Source of the DNA: Bog-756 sp049517675
GTDB lineage: Bacteria > Actinomycetota > Acidimicrobiia > Acidimicrobiales > RAAP-2
Assembly (NCBI GenBank): GCA_049517675.1
Contig: JBEKRV010000001.1
Span: forward strand, 1 to 64,000
Direction: 5' to 3'
Length of the DNA: 64,000 bases
The notes beneath the pieces were generated by a model. That model searched no databases and was not told where the DNA came from. It saw nothing but the letters and a program-made list of their open reading frames with translations. Both the position numbers and the translations under genes were made by a program. Below are positions 25,701-33,875 of this stretch, piece after piece (the first letter of the stretch is position 1; each line of letters begins with the position of its first letter).

Positions 25701-26255
25701 GCCGCGAACGCCGACGGGGACGACCTGGTGATCTACACCGACGAGTCCCGGTCGGCCGAACGGATGCGCTTCTCGTTCCCACGCCAGGTGGAGAAGCCCT
25801 TCCTCTGCATCAGCGACTTCTTCCGGACCGTCGACTCGGGCGACGAGGACTGGGCCAGCTTCCAGGTGGTCACCATGGGCTCGCGGGTCTCCGAGGAAGC
25901 CGCCCGCCTGTTCGCCGCGAACGAGTACCAGCAGTACCTGTTCCTCCATGGGCTCGGCGTCGAGATGGCCGAAGCACTTGCCGAGTACTGGCACCGTCGC
26001 ATCCGCGAAGAGCTCGGTTTCGCCGACGAGGACGGGCCCACGCTCGCCGGCCTGTTCCGCCAGAAGTACCGGGGCGGCCGCTACTCGTGGGGCTACCCGG
26101 CCTGCCCCCGTCTCGAGGACAACGCGAAAGTGGTCGAGCTATTGGGCGCGGAGCGGATCGGGGTCGAGGTCAGCGAGGGATTCCAACTCCATCCCGAGCA
26201 GTCCACGACGGCAATCATCTGCCACCATCCCCAGGCCAAGTACTTCGTAGCCTGA
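22749..26255 (+). CDS. metH: cobalamin-dependent methionine synthase
   Basis: Transfers methyl from methyltetrahydrofolate to homocysteine through methylcobalamin. The 1168-residue protein has all four modules: homocysteine domain with zinc cysteines (LNCATGPSEM, GGCCGTTP), pterin-binding domain (VVGERTNANGSKKF near residue 340, VDSTEAP), cobalamin cap and B12-binding Rossmann domain with KGDVHDIGKNLVDIIL near residue 735 carrying the DxHxxG ligand, and a C-terminal S-adenosylmethionine activation domain (RYSWGYPACP). Length is close to E. coli MetH (1227). The start at ATG 22749 begins just before the conserved domain; earlier in-frame codons lack homology. Confidence 0.97.
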   Translation: MAAHRTESSYLQAVSERVVIFDGAMGTNLQMAELTADDFGGPELEGCNELLVVTRPDVVEQVHRSFYAVGCDVVETDTFGAFAPVLAEYGQGHRVRELNLAAVALARRAADEHSTPDRPRWVAGSIGPGTKFPTLGQTRYADLRDAYEEQADALIEGGADLIIVETVFDLLQAKAAINGARRAMKRVGVRLPLQCQVTIELTGTMLPGTEVGAALVALQAMDVDVIGLNCATGPSEMFEPLRHLTSHATIPVSCLPNAGLPSVVDGAMHYDLEPHQLAEFHRQFVSELGVSVIGGCCGTTPAHLAAVVGACAELTPGARSPEREEGAASIYTHVPFTQDSSFLVVGERTNANGSKKFREAMLEADWDTCVAMAKEQIKEGSHLIDVCVDYTGADGVADMEEVASRFATQSTAPLMVDSTEAPVVETALSWIGGRAVINSVNLEEGDDAGTRLDSFLTLAKEFGAAVVCTCIDTEGQARTADWKLRAAKAIHDIATERYGLRAEDLLFDPLALPLSTGMEESRRDGIETIEGIRRIKQELPGVYTVLGLSNVSFGLNPAARQVLNSVFLHECVEAGLDAAIVHASKILPLSKIDDRAREVCLDLVYDRRSEGYDPLTELLTIFEGVSASSVASGEDRSGWPVERRLEHRIIDGDRNGIEEDLDQAMARELTPLTIINDFLLAGMKTVGELFATGEMQLPFVLGSAETMKAAVAYLEPFMEKADQGGKGTMVLATVKGDVHDIGKNLVDIILTNNGYTVRNLGIKIGITDMLAAVEEFGADAIGMSGLLVKSTLIMRENLEELNRRGLSHIPVILGGAALTRTYVERDLRKVYDGRLFYGKDAFEGLRTMDRLVEMKRNGEDDPEFGTAIGGRDLGPRKSELRKQAADEARARGELLPVRSPEVADDNKLFTPPFVGSRVAKGMAVDDIAAFLNETALFRNQWGFRPEKGEEDPDFKERIRPRLREELAMAMAEQLLIPQVAWGHFAANADGDDLVIYTDESRSAERMRFSFPRQVEKPFLCISDFFRTVDSGDEDWASFQVVTMGSRVSEEAARLFAANEYQQYLFLHGLGVEMAEALAEYWHRRIREELGFADEDGPTLAGLFRQKYRGGRYSWGYPACPRLEDNAKVVELLGAERIGVEVSEGFQLHPEQSTTAIICHHPQAKYFVA

Positions 26256-26356
26256 CCGGCCCTGTCTGGCCCTGTCCGGCCACCTCGACCGGCCCTGTCC
26301 GGCCACCTCGACCGGCCCTGTCTGGCCACCTCGACCGGCCCTGTCCGGCCTCTTCG
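26255..26356. repeat. 23-bp tandem repeat array downstream of metH
   Basis: Units starting ACCGGCCCTGTCCGGC and ending CACCTCG occur at 26288-26310, 26311-26333 and 26334-26356, with a first copy at 26255-26287 that has an extra internal 10 bases, and a decayed remnant to about 26390. The array begins on the last base of the metH stop codon. The rest of the gap to 26493 shows only the promoter hexamer of the next gene. Confidence 0.75.
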
Positions 26357-26479
26357 ACCGGCCCCGACCTGCCCTGTCCGGCCCGAACCGGGCCGGACGA
26401 GTGCACGGGCTGCCGTCCGTGATGTGGAATTGCAACCGTTCTGCACTCGATCGAAGCCCGAAGATCGCACGGTCGGCGG

Positions 26480-26485
26480 TACGAT
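26480..26485 (+). promoter_or_regulatory. -10 hexamer for the small membrane protein gene
   Basis: TACGAT, 8 bases from GTG 26494. Confidence 0.4.
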
Positions 26486-26493
26486 GGGGAGTC

Positions 26494-27096
26494 GTGGAAG
26501 CGCTGGTCCTTTTGAGGTCCGGGCAGATCGGGTCGCTGGCGGGAAACACACGGCCCGAAGTCGTTCTCCTCGCCGTCATCGTCGCATTGGGGGCACTCCT
26601 CCTCCTCGTGCGCTTTCTCCGCTCCACCGAGCACCGCAGGCGCAAGGCGGTTCGTTCCTCGTACTTCGACCGCAATGCGGCCCGCTACGGCTCCGGCGGC
26701 CAGCACTCCTCGGCCGGGGGCGCCTCCCGCTCCACGTCGACATCGACGTCCAAGCGTGGCTCCGTCCGGCCGATGGCGCCGTCGTTCTCCTCCGCGCCGT
26801 CCGCGCCGAGCCAGAAGCAGTCGCCTTGCCGCGGCGTCACCTCGACGCCGGCTCGGGCCACGGTCGACCCGCGGGAGCGGTCGCTCGCGCAGACGGTGCC
26901 CACGGCTCCGGGGCAGGCCCCGGCGGCCGTCAAGCCGAAGGGCCTCCGGTCGTCGGGGGCGAGGCCGACGGCGAGTCCAACCGTCGCACCACCCGCGACC
27001 ACTCCGGTGCCTGGGCTCAAGCCGAGGAGTGCGGCCCCTCCGAATCTTCCTGCCATGCTGGTGCCGGATCCTCCAGCCGCCCGGCCCAGGGACTGA
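26494..27096 (+). CDS. small single-pass membrane protein with disordered tail
   Basis: 200 residues, family not recognised. One hydrophobic helix lies near residues 22-40 (VVLLAVIVALGALLLLV) followed by a basic stop-transfer RRRKAVRSSYFDRN. The remaining about 145 residues are Ser/Pro/Ala/Thr-rich and likely disordered; positive charge after the helix suggests that the tail is cytoplasmic. GTG 26494 is chosen because a TACGAT hexamer stands 8 bases before it. It converges on the dehydrogenase gene ending at 27133. Confidence 0.6.
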   Translation: MEALVLLRSGQIGSLAGNTRPEVVLLAVIVALGALLLLVRFLRSTEHRRRKAVRSSYFDRNAARYGSGGQHSSAGGASRSTSTSTSKRGSVRPMAPSFSSAPSAPSQKQSPCRGVTSTPARATVDPRERSLAQTVPTAPGQAPAAVKPKGLRSSGARPTASPTVAPPATTPVPGLKPRSAAPPNLPAMLVPDPPAARPRD

Positions 27097-27132
27097 CCGA
27101 CCGACCGGCTCCGGACCGCCGGCCGATCGCCC

Positions 27133-27858
27133 TCACAGGGCCAGCGTCGACCCGCCGTCCACCACGATCGCTGCGCCGTTGACGAATCGGGCCTGCTGCG
27201 AGCACACGAAGGCGACCACCGATCCGAAGTCGTCCGGGTCGCCCATCGGCCCGGAACCGCCGAGTTCCTTCATGCGGTCGGTCGCATGAGGTCCGGGGCA
27301 CACCATGTTGACAGTGATCCCGCTCGACTCGGCCGCCAGGTCGTGGGCCGCTGTCTTCACCCAGCCCCACAGCCCGACGCGGGCCGTGTTGGAGAGGGCC
27401 AACATCGGGGCCGCCTGTTTCACCGTGTAGGACGTGATGCAGCAGATGCGGCCCCACCCGGCGCTGCGCATATGGGGCAGCGCCTCGCGTGCCAGCCGGA
27501 TCGAGGTCATCAGATTGGCGTTCAGTGCCGCCTCGAGCGCTTCGTCGGACAGGTCGACGGCACGGCCGGGCGGCGGCCCCCCGGCATTGGCCACCAGGAT
27601 GTCGAGGCCATCGAACCGCTCCACGGTCGCTGCAACCAGTTGCACAGGCTCGCCGGGGTCGGTCACGTCCCCGGCACACACCGCGATGTCGGCACCAAGA
27701 TCGGCCAGAACCCGCCGGGTCTCCTCGAGGCTCGCCTCGTCGCGGCCGGACACCATGACCCGGGCCCCCTCGGCGGCCAGAGCCGCCGCACTCGCCCTCC
27801 CGAGCCCGCGCGAGCCTGCCGTGACCAGAGCGACCTTCCCTGCGATACCCAGATCCAC
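27133..27858 (-). CDS. short-chain dehydrogenase without the usual YxxxK pair
   Basis: 241 residues of SDR fold with the cofactor loop TAGSRGLGRASA at residues 14-25, VANAGGPPPG near 88 and the C-terminal NGAAIVVDGG. Where Tyr-x-x-x-Lys is expected after the Ser of ITSYTVKQAAP, the sequence reads LSNTARVGLWGWVK, so Asn and Arg stand at those places. A subgroup of FabG-like SDR proteins has this LSN-x-x-R pattern. Catalysis, if any, must differ or use another Lys; substrate unknown. The GTG start has GGAGAGGAG upstream. Confidence 0.82.
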   Translation of the reverse strand: MDLGIAGKVALVTAGSRGLGRASAAALAAEGARVMVSGRDEASLEETRRVLADLGADIAVCAGDVTDPGEPVQLVAATVERFDGLDILVANAGGPPPGRAVDLSDEALEAALNANLMTSIRLAREALPHMRSAGWGRICCITSYTVKQAAPMLALSNTARVGLWGWVKTAAHDLAAESSGITVNMVCPGPHATDRMKELGGSGPMGDPDDFGSVVAFVCSQQARFVNGAAIVVDGGSTLAL

Positions 27859-27954
27859 CGTGGAACTCCTCTCCTCCGCCCTCCTGATGCACCCGGCTCC
27901 TTGCGAGCCGGACCCCGCTGTTCCGGACCTCGGGGCCGGACCCCGGACCGGCCG

Positions 27955-29097
27955 TCAGACGTCGACGACCGCCAGCCGGTGGTCGGCCGCGTTGAGCGCC
28001 TCGGGCTTCCCGTCCTCGCCGATGACGACGATGTCCTCGAGGCGCATCCCGAACCGACCGGGTCGGTAGATTCCCGGCTCCACGGAAAACGCGTGACCGG
28101 GAACCAGGAGTTGCTGGTTGCCCGCCACCAGGTAGGGATCCTCGTGCTCTTCGATCCCGATCCCGTGGCCGGTTCGGTGCACGAAGAGTTCCCCATAGCC
28201 GGCGGCGTCGATGATGGCGCGTGCCACGCGGTCGACGGACTCGGCGGTCACGCCGGCCACGGCGGCAGCGACCGCCGCCTGCTGGGCCTCGTGCAACACC
28301 TCGTAGCAGGCGACCACGTCGGCCGGTGGGGGGCCGGTCACCACCGTTCGGGTGATGTCCGAGCAGTAGCCGGGACCACCGTCGAGGGAAAGGGTGCCGC
28401 CGAAGTCACAGACCACGGTCTCGCCACGGCCGATGACCCGGTTCCCGGGCTCGTGGTGGGGGCTGGCCGCATTGGGCCCACTCCCGACGATGGCGAAGTT
28501 GACGGCGCTGTGACCCTCGCTCACCAGCAGCGATCCGATCCGTCCGGACACCTCGGCCTCGGTGTGCCCGATCAGTCCGATCCCCCCGGTCTGGAGCACG
28601 TCGGCCACCCGGTCTGCGGCTGCACCCGCGGCCCGCAGCGCGGCGAGTTCGGCCGGGTCCTTGACGGCACGGATGGGTGAGGTGACCCGTGACGCCTCGA
28701 TCCAGTCGACGTCCGGCAGGCGACGCTGCAGGGCCAGCACCGTCGTTGCCCAGGCCCGATCGGACATGGCCAGTCGCGACGCCCCGGCCGAGCGGACCAG
28801 TCCCTCGACCAGGTCCATCGGGTCCTCGTCGTCGAACCAGGGACGGACGTCGAAGAGCCCTTCGGCATCGGGCACACGGGGTGCCTCCAGGCCCGGCACC
28901 ACCAGCACCGGGTCGCCGCCGATGGGCAGGACCAGTACGGTCAGACGCTCGAGCGGCATGGCCCGATACCCGGTGAGCCAGGGCAGGTCGGCCCCGTGGG
29001 AGAGCAGTAGGACATCGACTCCGAGCTCCTCCATCCGCATCCGCGTCCGGCCCATGCGGGCGGAGCGAGCGGCGACCGCGGCGGAAGGCCCGCTCAT
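27955..29097 (-). CDS. M24 family Xaa-Pro aminopeptidase-like
   Basis: 380 residues with a creatinase-type N-terminal domain (about 1-145, DLPWLTGYRAMPLERLTVLVLP) and a pita-bread metallopeptidase domain. Metal ligands are visible in VCDFGGTLSLDGGPGYCSDITRT (two Asp), HRTGHGIGIEEHEDPY (His), FSVEPGIYRPGRFGMRLED (two Glu). It should cleave after the N-terminal residue preceding proline. The ATG overlaps the lipoyl synthase stop (ATGA), placing it last in the lpd-E2-lipBA unit; a link with lipoate metabolism is not obvious. Confidence 0.88.
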   Translation of the reverse strand: MSGPSAAVAARSARMGRTRMRMEELGVDVLLLSHGADLPWLTGYRAMPLERLTVLVLPIGGDPVLVVPGLEAPRVPDAEGLFDVRPWFDDEDPMDLVEGLVRSAGASRLAMSDRAWATTVLALQRRLPDVDWIEASRVTSPIRAVKDPAELAALRAAGAAADRVADVLQTGGIGLIGHTEAEVSGRIGSLLVSEGHSAVNFAIVGSGPNAASPHHEPGNRVIGRGETVVCDFGGTLSLDGGPGYCSDITRTVVTGPPPADVVACYEVLHEAQQAAVAAAVAGVTAESVDRVARAIIDAAGYGELFVHRTGHGIGIEEHEDPYLVAGNQQLLVPGHAFSVEPGIYRPGRFGMRLEDIVVIGEDGKPEALNAADHRLAVVDV

Positions 29098-30815
29098 CGC
29101 GGACCCACCGTCACCGGAACCGGCATGTCGGCGGACGACGCGTCCGCGGCCTCCCGGGCGTGGTAGCTCGACCGGGTGAGCGGTGACGCCTGGACGTGGG
29201 CGAAGCCTAGGGCCATTCCCGCCTCCCGCAGCGAGTCGAATTCGTCGGGCGTCCACCACCGTGCCACCGGCAGGTGTCGAACGCTCGGACGCAGGTACTG
29301 GCCCAGCGTGACGATGTCGACCCCGACGGAACGGAGGTCGGCGAGCGTTCCGAGTACCTCGTCCTCCCGTTCCCCCATGCCCAGGATGAGGCCCGACTTG
29401 GTGGTCAGGCCCTCCGCCGCCGAACGGGCCAGGACGGTGAGGCTTCGGGCGTACCCGGCGGAGGGTCGCACCGCCCGCTGCAGGCGGGGCACCGTCTCGA
29501 CGTTGTGGTTGAGCACGTCCGGGCGGGCGTCGAGGATCGTGGCCAGCGATGCCCGGTCCCCCTTCAGGTCGGAGATGAGGACCTCGACTGCCGTGCCCGG
29601 GTTCGACTCCCGGACCGCGGCGATGGTCCGGGCGAACGCGGCCGCACCGCCGTCGGCAAGGTCGTCGCGGGCCACGCACGTGATGACCGTGTGGGCCAGT
29701 CCCATCCGGGCCACGGCCTCAGCCACCCTCGACGGCTCCGTCTCGTCGAGGGGCAACGGCCGGCGGGTGTCGACCTGGCAGAATCCGCACGACCGGGTGC
29801 ACCTCGATCCGTTGATCATGAACGTGGCCGTGCCGTCGGACCAGCACTCGTAGATGTTGGGGCACCCCGCCTCCTCGCAGACGGTGGCCAGGTCCAGATC
29901 GCGGAGGTTGTGCCGGAGATCGAGGAACGCCGTCGCCATGGTCGCCTTGACCCTCAACCACTCGGGCTTGCGCGCCGACAGCGCCAGTCCGGCACCCGGA
30001 TCGACCCTCGCACGGACCAGACGGCGCTGCAGGGCCGTTCCCTCCCGAACGCGCCCGAGGGTGACCGGCACGCTCCCAGCCGGCTCGACCGGCACGGTCC
30101 CGCCTTCCGTCGGCATGCCGCCGACACCGACGACGCTGTCACGGGCGCCGTCGGTGACCGCCGCCACGTCGTCGATGTCGCCCCAGACGGCCCGGGCCGA
30201 GTCGATGACGGCATCGACTGCTTCGGCCATGGTGACGGCGAACCCCTCGGCGGCCAGGGAGGTCGTCGGTCGGTCGGCGATTCCACACGGCACGATGTGG
30301 TCGAACATGCCGAGGTCGGTCGACACGTTGAGCCCGAATCCGTGGGTGGTCCGCCCGCGGGCGGTACGCACCCCGATGGCGGCGATCTTCCGGGGAACCC
30401 GACCGTCGTCGCCGGTCGTCGCCGGGTCGATCCACACACCTGGATACCCGTCCAGGCGGCCCACACGTCCGGCCGGGATGCCGAGGCGCACCAGTGCGCC
30501 GATCACCAGCTCCTCCACCTGGTGAACGTGCTCGGGGCCTCGGTGCGGTCCTGCCCCTACGGTGCGGATCGGGTAGCCCACGAGCTGGCCCGGACCGTGG
30601 AAGGTGACGTCGCCCCCACGGTCGACCGACATCAGGTCGGCACCGACCGACGCCGGGTCGACGAGGACGTGGCTCGGGTCGGCATGGGCGCCCAGGGTGT
30701 ACACGGCCCCGTGCTCGAGGAGGAGGAGGTAGTCGTCACCGGAACGCTCGGCCAGTGCCCGCTGGAGGTCCCAGGCCTCGGCGTAGGGGACGTGGCCGAG
30801 CCAGCGCGCCCTCAC
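29094..30815 (-). CDS. lipBA: LipB-LipA fusion: octanoyltransferase joined to lipoyl synthase
   Basis: One uninterrupted 573-codon frame encodes both steps of lipoate assembly. Residues about 1-215 are LipB: DRGGDVTFHGPGQLVGYP, KIAAIGV with the catalytic Lys and IVPCGI with the catalytic Cys. Residues about 250-573 are LipA: the auxiliary cluster CEEAGCPNIYEC, the radical-SAM CTRSCGFC, NHNVETV and the terminal RSSYHA serine. The two halves join through about 35 residues rich in Gly, Val and Pro with no stop. These are normally separate proteins. An internal GTG at 30071 could give LipA alone, so dual products are possible. It follows the E2 gene by 47 bases, and E2 is a direct lipoylation target. 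Confidence 0.9.
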   Translation of the reverse strand: MRARWLGHVPYAEAWDLQRALAERSGDDYLLLLEHGAVYTLGAHADPSHVLVDPASVGADLMSVDRGGDVTFHGPGQLVGYPIRTVGAGPHRGPEHVHQVEELVIGALVRLGIPAGRVGRLDGYPGVWIDPATTGDDGRVPRKIAAIGVRTARGRTTHGFGLNVSTDLGMFDHIVPCGIADRPTTSLAAEGFAVTMAEAVDAVIDSARAVWGDIDDVAAVTDGARDSVVGVGGMPTEGGTVPVEPAGSVPVTLGRVREGTALQRRLVRARVDPGAGLALSARKPEWLRVKATMATAFLDLRHNLRDLDLATVCEEAGCPNIYECWSDGTATFMINGSRCTRSCGFCQVDTRRPLPLDETEPSRVAEAVARMGLAHTVITCVARDDLADGGAAAFARTIAAVRESNPGTAVEVLISDLKGDRASLATILDARPDVLNHNVETVPRLQRAVRPSAGYARSLTVLARSAAEGLTTKSGLILGMGEREDEVLGTLADLRSVGVDIVTLGQYLRPSVRHLPVARWWTPDEFDSLREAGMALGFAHVQASPLTRSSYHAREAADASSADMPVPVTVGPR

Positions 30816-30862
30816 GGCGAGCCCGGCGCAGTGGGCCGTGGGATGGCGACCGTCACGACGGG

Positions 30863-32383
30863 CTAGAGCTCGCCGACCCAGTCGCGGTCGTCGAGTGTGG
30901 CCGACAGCCGGGACAGGAACCTGGCCACGTAGGCGCCGTCGACGGCGCGGTGGTCGAAGTTCATGGCCACCAGACCGACCGAGTGGATGCCGATGGACTC
31001 GGTCCCGTCGGAGAGCTCGACGACCACCGGTTTCCGGGAGACCCCGTCGGTGGAAAGGATGGCCACCTGCGGTTGGTTGATGATCGCCCCGGTGAGGAGC
31101 GTCCCGAAGGGACCGGCGTTGGTGATGGAGAACGTGCCCCCGCTGATGTCGTCGAGGCTCAGGCGCTTGGCACGGGCCCGGTCGGCCACGTCGCGGATCC
31201 GCCTGGCCATGCCCCGCAGGTTGAGCTCCTCGGCGCGGTGCACCACGGGGACGATCAGTCCTTCGTTGTCGAGGTCGACCGCGATGCCGAGGTTGACGTC
31301 GCGGTGGACGATGAGCGCGTCATCCCCTACCGATGCGTTGAGGTGGGGGAATTCGGCCAGCGCCTCGACGGTGGCGCGGGCGACGAAGGGAAGGTAGGTG
31401 AGGCTGAAGCCCTCCTCCGCCCGGAAGCGCTCACCGTGGAGCCTGCGGACCTGCTCCACCCGCTCGTAGTCGATCTCCTTGACCATCAGCGTGTGGGCCG
31501 AGGTGGCCTTGGAACGGACCATGTGCTCGGCCGTGCGCCGGCGGATGTTGGTGAAGGGGATGACCTCGTCGCGCCCGCCCGGGGCCTGCTCCCGGCTCTC
31601 GCCAGCCGGCGGTGCGGTCGCTGCCGGGGCGGTCGCCGGAGCGGTCGCCGCGGCGGTCGCCGGAGCGGTCGCTGCCGGGGCGCTGGTCGCCGGAGCGGTG
31701 GCGGGCGCCGCCGGAATACTCGGCACGGGGGCGGGCGAGGCGCCACGTTCGATCACCGCCTCGACGTCCGACCGGGTGATCCGTCCTGCGAGACCGGTGC
31801 CCCGGATGGTCGAGGGATCGATGGCGTGGTCGGTCAGGAGCTTGCGGACCACCGGCGAGAGCACCAGGGACCCGTCCGCGGTGGCCATCGGCGGGATCGT
31901 GCCGAACGCGGGCGCCGCGGTCGCCGGCGACGGCGGAGTGGGGGAAACCCCGGGCGGGATGGGTGTCATCGCGGCGGCCGGTTCGTCCGGAAGGGCTGCG
32001 AACGGCGTCATCGGGGCGATCGGTGCCGGAGCAGCCGGTACCGGAGCGGTGGGCGGTGGGCCTGCAGTCTCCGGGGCTGCCGGTGCCGCGGCTGCCGGCG
32101 CCGGGGCCCGCTGCACCTCCGGCGCCGGTCCACCGGCCGCCGGGGTCGCGGCCCCATCGATCACGGCGAGGGATGCGCCGACGTCCACGGTGTCACCCTC
32201 CTCCACCAGGATGGCGGTGAGTACCCCGTCTGCCGGGGAAGGCACCTCGGAGTCGACCTTGTCGGTCGAGACCTCGAACAGCGGTTCGTCGCGGACGACG
32301 GTGTCGCCCACGGCCTTGAACCACTTGGTGATGGTCCCCTCGGTCACCGTCTCGCCGAGCTGCGGCATCGTCACGTCAGGCAA
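30863..32383 (-). CDS. dihydrolipoamide acyltransferase (E2) of a 2-oxoacid dehydrogenase
   Basis: Core acyltransferase that carries the acyl group on lipoyl-lysine to CoA. One lipoyl domain (residues 1-75, modified Lys in STDKVDSEV), a long Ala/Pro linker, a subunit-binding domain near residue 185 (VRKLLTDHAIDPSTIRGTGLAGRIT partly), a second Ala/Thr/Pro linker (APATAPAATAP repeats), then the catalytic domain ending with DHRAVDGAYVARFL. Sucinyl, pyruvate or branched-chain specificity is not clear; AceE and Lpd are encoded close by. Translation appears to start at TTG 32383, inside the end of lpd (8-base overlap); ATG 32368 would shorten the lipoyl domain by five residues. Confidence 0.92.
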   Translation of the reverse strand: MPDVTMPQLGETVTEGTITKWFKAVGDTVVRDEPLFEVSTDKVDSEVPSPADGVLTAILVEEGDTVDVGASLAVIDGAATPAAGGPAPEVQRAPAPAAAAPAAPETAGPPPTAPVPAAPAPIAPMTPFAALPDEPAAAMTPIPPGVSPTPPSPATAAPAFGTIPPMATADGSLVLSPVVRKLLTDHAIDPSTIRGTGLAGRITRSDVEAVIERGASPAPVPSIPAAPATAPATSAPAATAPATAAATAPATAPAATAPPAGESREQAPGGRDEVIPFTNIRRRTAEHMVRSKATSAHTLMVKEIDYERVEQVRRLHGERFRAEEGFSLTYLPFVARATVEALAEFPHLNASVGDDALIVHRDVNLGIAVDLDNEGLIVPVVHRAEELNLRGMARRIRDVADRARAKRLSLDDISGGTFSITNAGPFGTLLTGAIINQPQVAILSTDGVSRKPVVVELSDGTESIGIHSVGLVAMNFDHRAVDGAYVARFLSRLSATLDDRDWVGEL

Positions 32384-33875
32384 CGTGCAGTCCCCTTCCG
32401 GTAAGTGCGAGCACCGTCTCGCCGAACGTCTCGGACAGCGACGGGTGCGGTTGGATGAACTGGGCCACCTCGTCGGCCGTCGCCTCCCAGTTGACGGCCA
32501 GGTAACCGGCGCCGAGCTGCTCGGTCACCCACGGGCCGACCATGTGGACCCCGAGGATCCGACCGGTGGTTCCGTCGGGCCGCCGTTCGGCCACGATCTT
32601 CACCATGCCTTCGGTCTCACCGATGATCCGGGCGCGGCTGTTGCCTCCGAAGGGGTCCTTCTTCACGACGATGTCGAGGCCGGCAGCTTTGGCGGCCGCT
32701 TCGGTCATCCCGGCGAAAGCGACCTCGGGATGGCAGTAGATGGCCCACGGGACGCGCGAGTAGTCGACCGGCAGGACGGGCTCGCCCAGGATCGACTTGA
32801 TCACCACGATGGCCTCGGCGAACGCCACGTGCGCGAGCTGCGGGGTACCGGCGACCACATCGCCCACGGCCCAGACCCCGGGTGCCGTGGTCCGCATGGC
32901 GGAGTCGGTGGCCACGAATCCGCGCTCGTCGACGGTCACGCCGGTGTCGCCGGAGACCAGGCCCTCGGTGCGGGGACGGCGACCCACGGACACCACGACC
33001 GCGTCGACGGCGAGTTGTTCCCCGTCACCGTAGGAGACGACGGTCCCGCCGGACGGAGCCGGTGTGTGGCCGCGCAGGGTCACGCCGGCCACCACGTCGA
33101 TCCCCCGCTTCTTGAAGGAGCGGGCGATCGTACGGACCACGTCGTCGTCGCACCCGTTGAGGATGGAGGGGAGGGCCTCGAAGACCGTCACGGTCGTGCC
33201 GAGGTCGGCGAACATGGAGGCGAACTCGCATCCGATGGCACCGCCCCCGATGACGGCGACCGACGCCGGGAGGCTGTCGAGGGCGAGCACCTCGTCGGAG
33301 GTCATGACCACGGTGCCGTCGATGTCGAAGCCCGGAATGGTCCGCGGCACCGATCCGGCGGCCAGGACGATGTCGTTCCCGCTGACCACGGTCGTGGCTC
33401 CGTCGTTGCCGGCGATCCGGACCCGGTGACCGGCGAGGAGGGTGCCGCTGCCGTTGAACACGGTCACCCCCCGGCCCTTGAGCAGGCCGGACAGGCCGTT
33501 GAACAGCTGATCCACCACCTGTTGCTTCCGGTCCTGGCTCACCGAGAACTTCACCGTCGGGACGGCCTGGTCGGGTCCGGCCCCGATGCCGAACTCTGAG
33601 GCGGAACTGACGGTCCGGTAGACGGAGGCCGTCTCCAGGAACTCCTTGGCCGGCACGCAGCCTCGGTGGAGGCACGTGCCCCCCACCTTGTCCAACTCCA
33701 CCAACGCCACCGACAGTCCGGCGGCGGCCCCGTAGAGGGCGGTGGCGTACCCGCCGGGCCCTCCCCCCACCACGACCACGTCGAAGTGACCCGAATCCCC
33801 GTGTCCTGCGCCTGCTCCCCCCGCTGCGGTCTGCTCCGTTGCCACCTCGGGTCCCGTGGGAACCACCTCCATCAT
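32376..33875 (-). CDS. lpdA: dihydrolipoyl dehydrogenase (E3)
   Basis: Flavoprotein that reoxidises the dihydrolipoyl arm of E2 with NAD+. The 499-residue protein has an N-terminal low-complexity lead of about 30 residues, FAD-binding VVVGGGPGGYATAL, the redox disulfide GGTCLHRGCVPAK, the NAD-binding AVIGGGAIGCEFASM, and the C-terminal HPSLSE His-Glu pair. It is first in the unit lpd-E2-lipBA-pepP. Start is uncertain: ATG 33875 or 33872 in tandem, without a clear Shine-Dalgarno site; a TAGGCT hexamer lies about 60 bases upstream. Confidence 0.93.
   Translation of the reverse strand: MMEVVPTGPEVATEQTAAGGAGAGHGDSGHFDVVVVGGGPGGYATALYGAAAGLSVALVELDKVGGTCLHRGCVPAKEFLETASVYRTVSSASEFGIGAGPDQAVPTVKFSVSQDRKQQVVDQLFNGLSGLLKGRGVTVFNGSGTLLAGHRVRIAGNDGATTVVSGNDIVLAAGSVPRTIPGFDIDGTVVMTSDEVLALDSLPASVAVIGGGAIGCEFASMFADLGTTVTVFEALPSILNGCDDDVVRTIARSFKKRGIDVVAGVTLRGHTPAPSGGTVVSYGDGEQLAVDAVVVSVGRRPRTEGLVSGDTGVTVDERGFVATDSAMRTTAPGVWAVGDVVAGTPQLAHVAFAEAIVVIKSILGEPVLPVDYSRVPWAIYCHPEVAFAGMTEAAAKAAGLDIVVKKDPFGGNSRARIIGETEGMVKIVAERRPDGTTGRILGVHMVGPWVTEQLGAGYLAVNWEATADEVAQFIQPHPSLSETFGETVLALTGRGLHVA

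Noticed and set aside
22698..25994. A 1098-codon open frame antisense to metH
   Set aside because: Such long antisense frames are expected at this GC content. The metH frame has full domain homology, and the antisense product is low-complexity His/Gly/Asp-rich with no domain.
30060..30180. Frameshift or missing stop as the cause of the LipB-LipA fusion
   Set aside because: The linker keeps the same frame, both domains are complete, and codon use looks normal through it. I kept the possibility only as a check on the finding.
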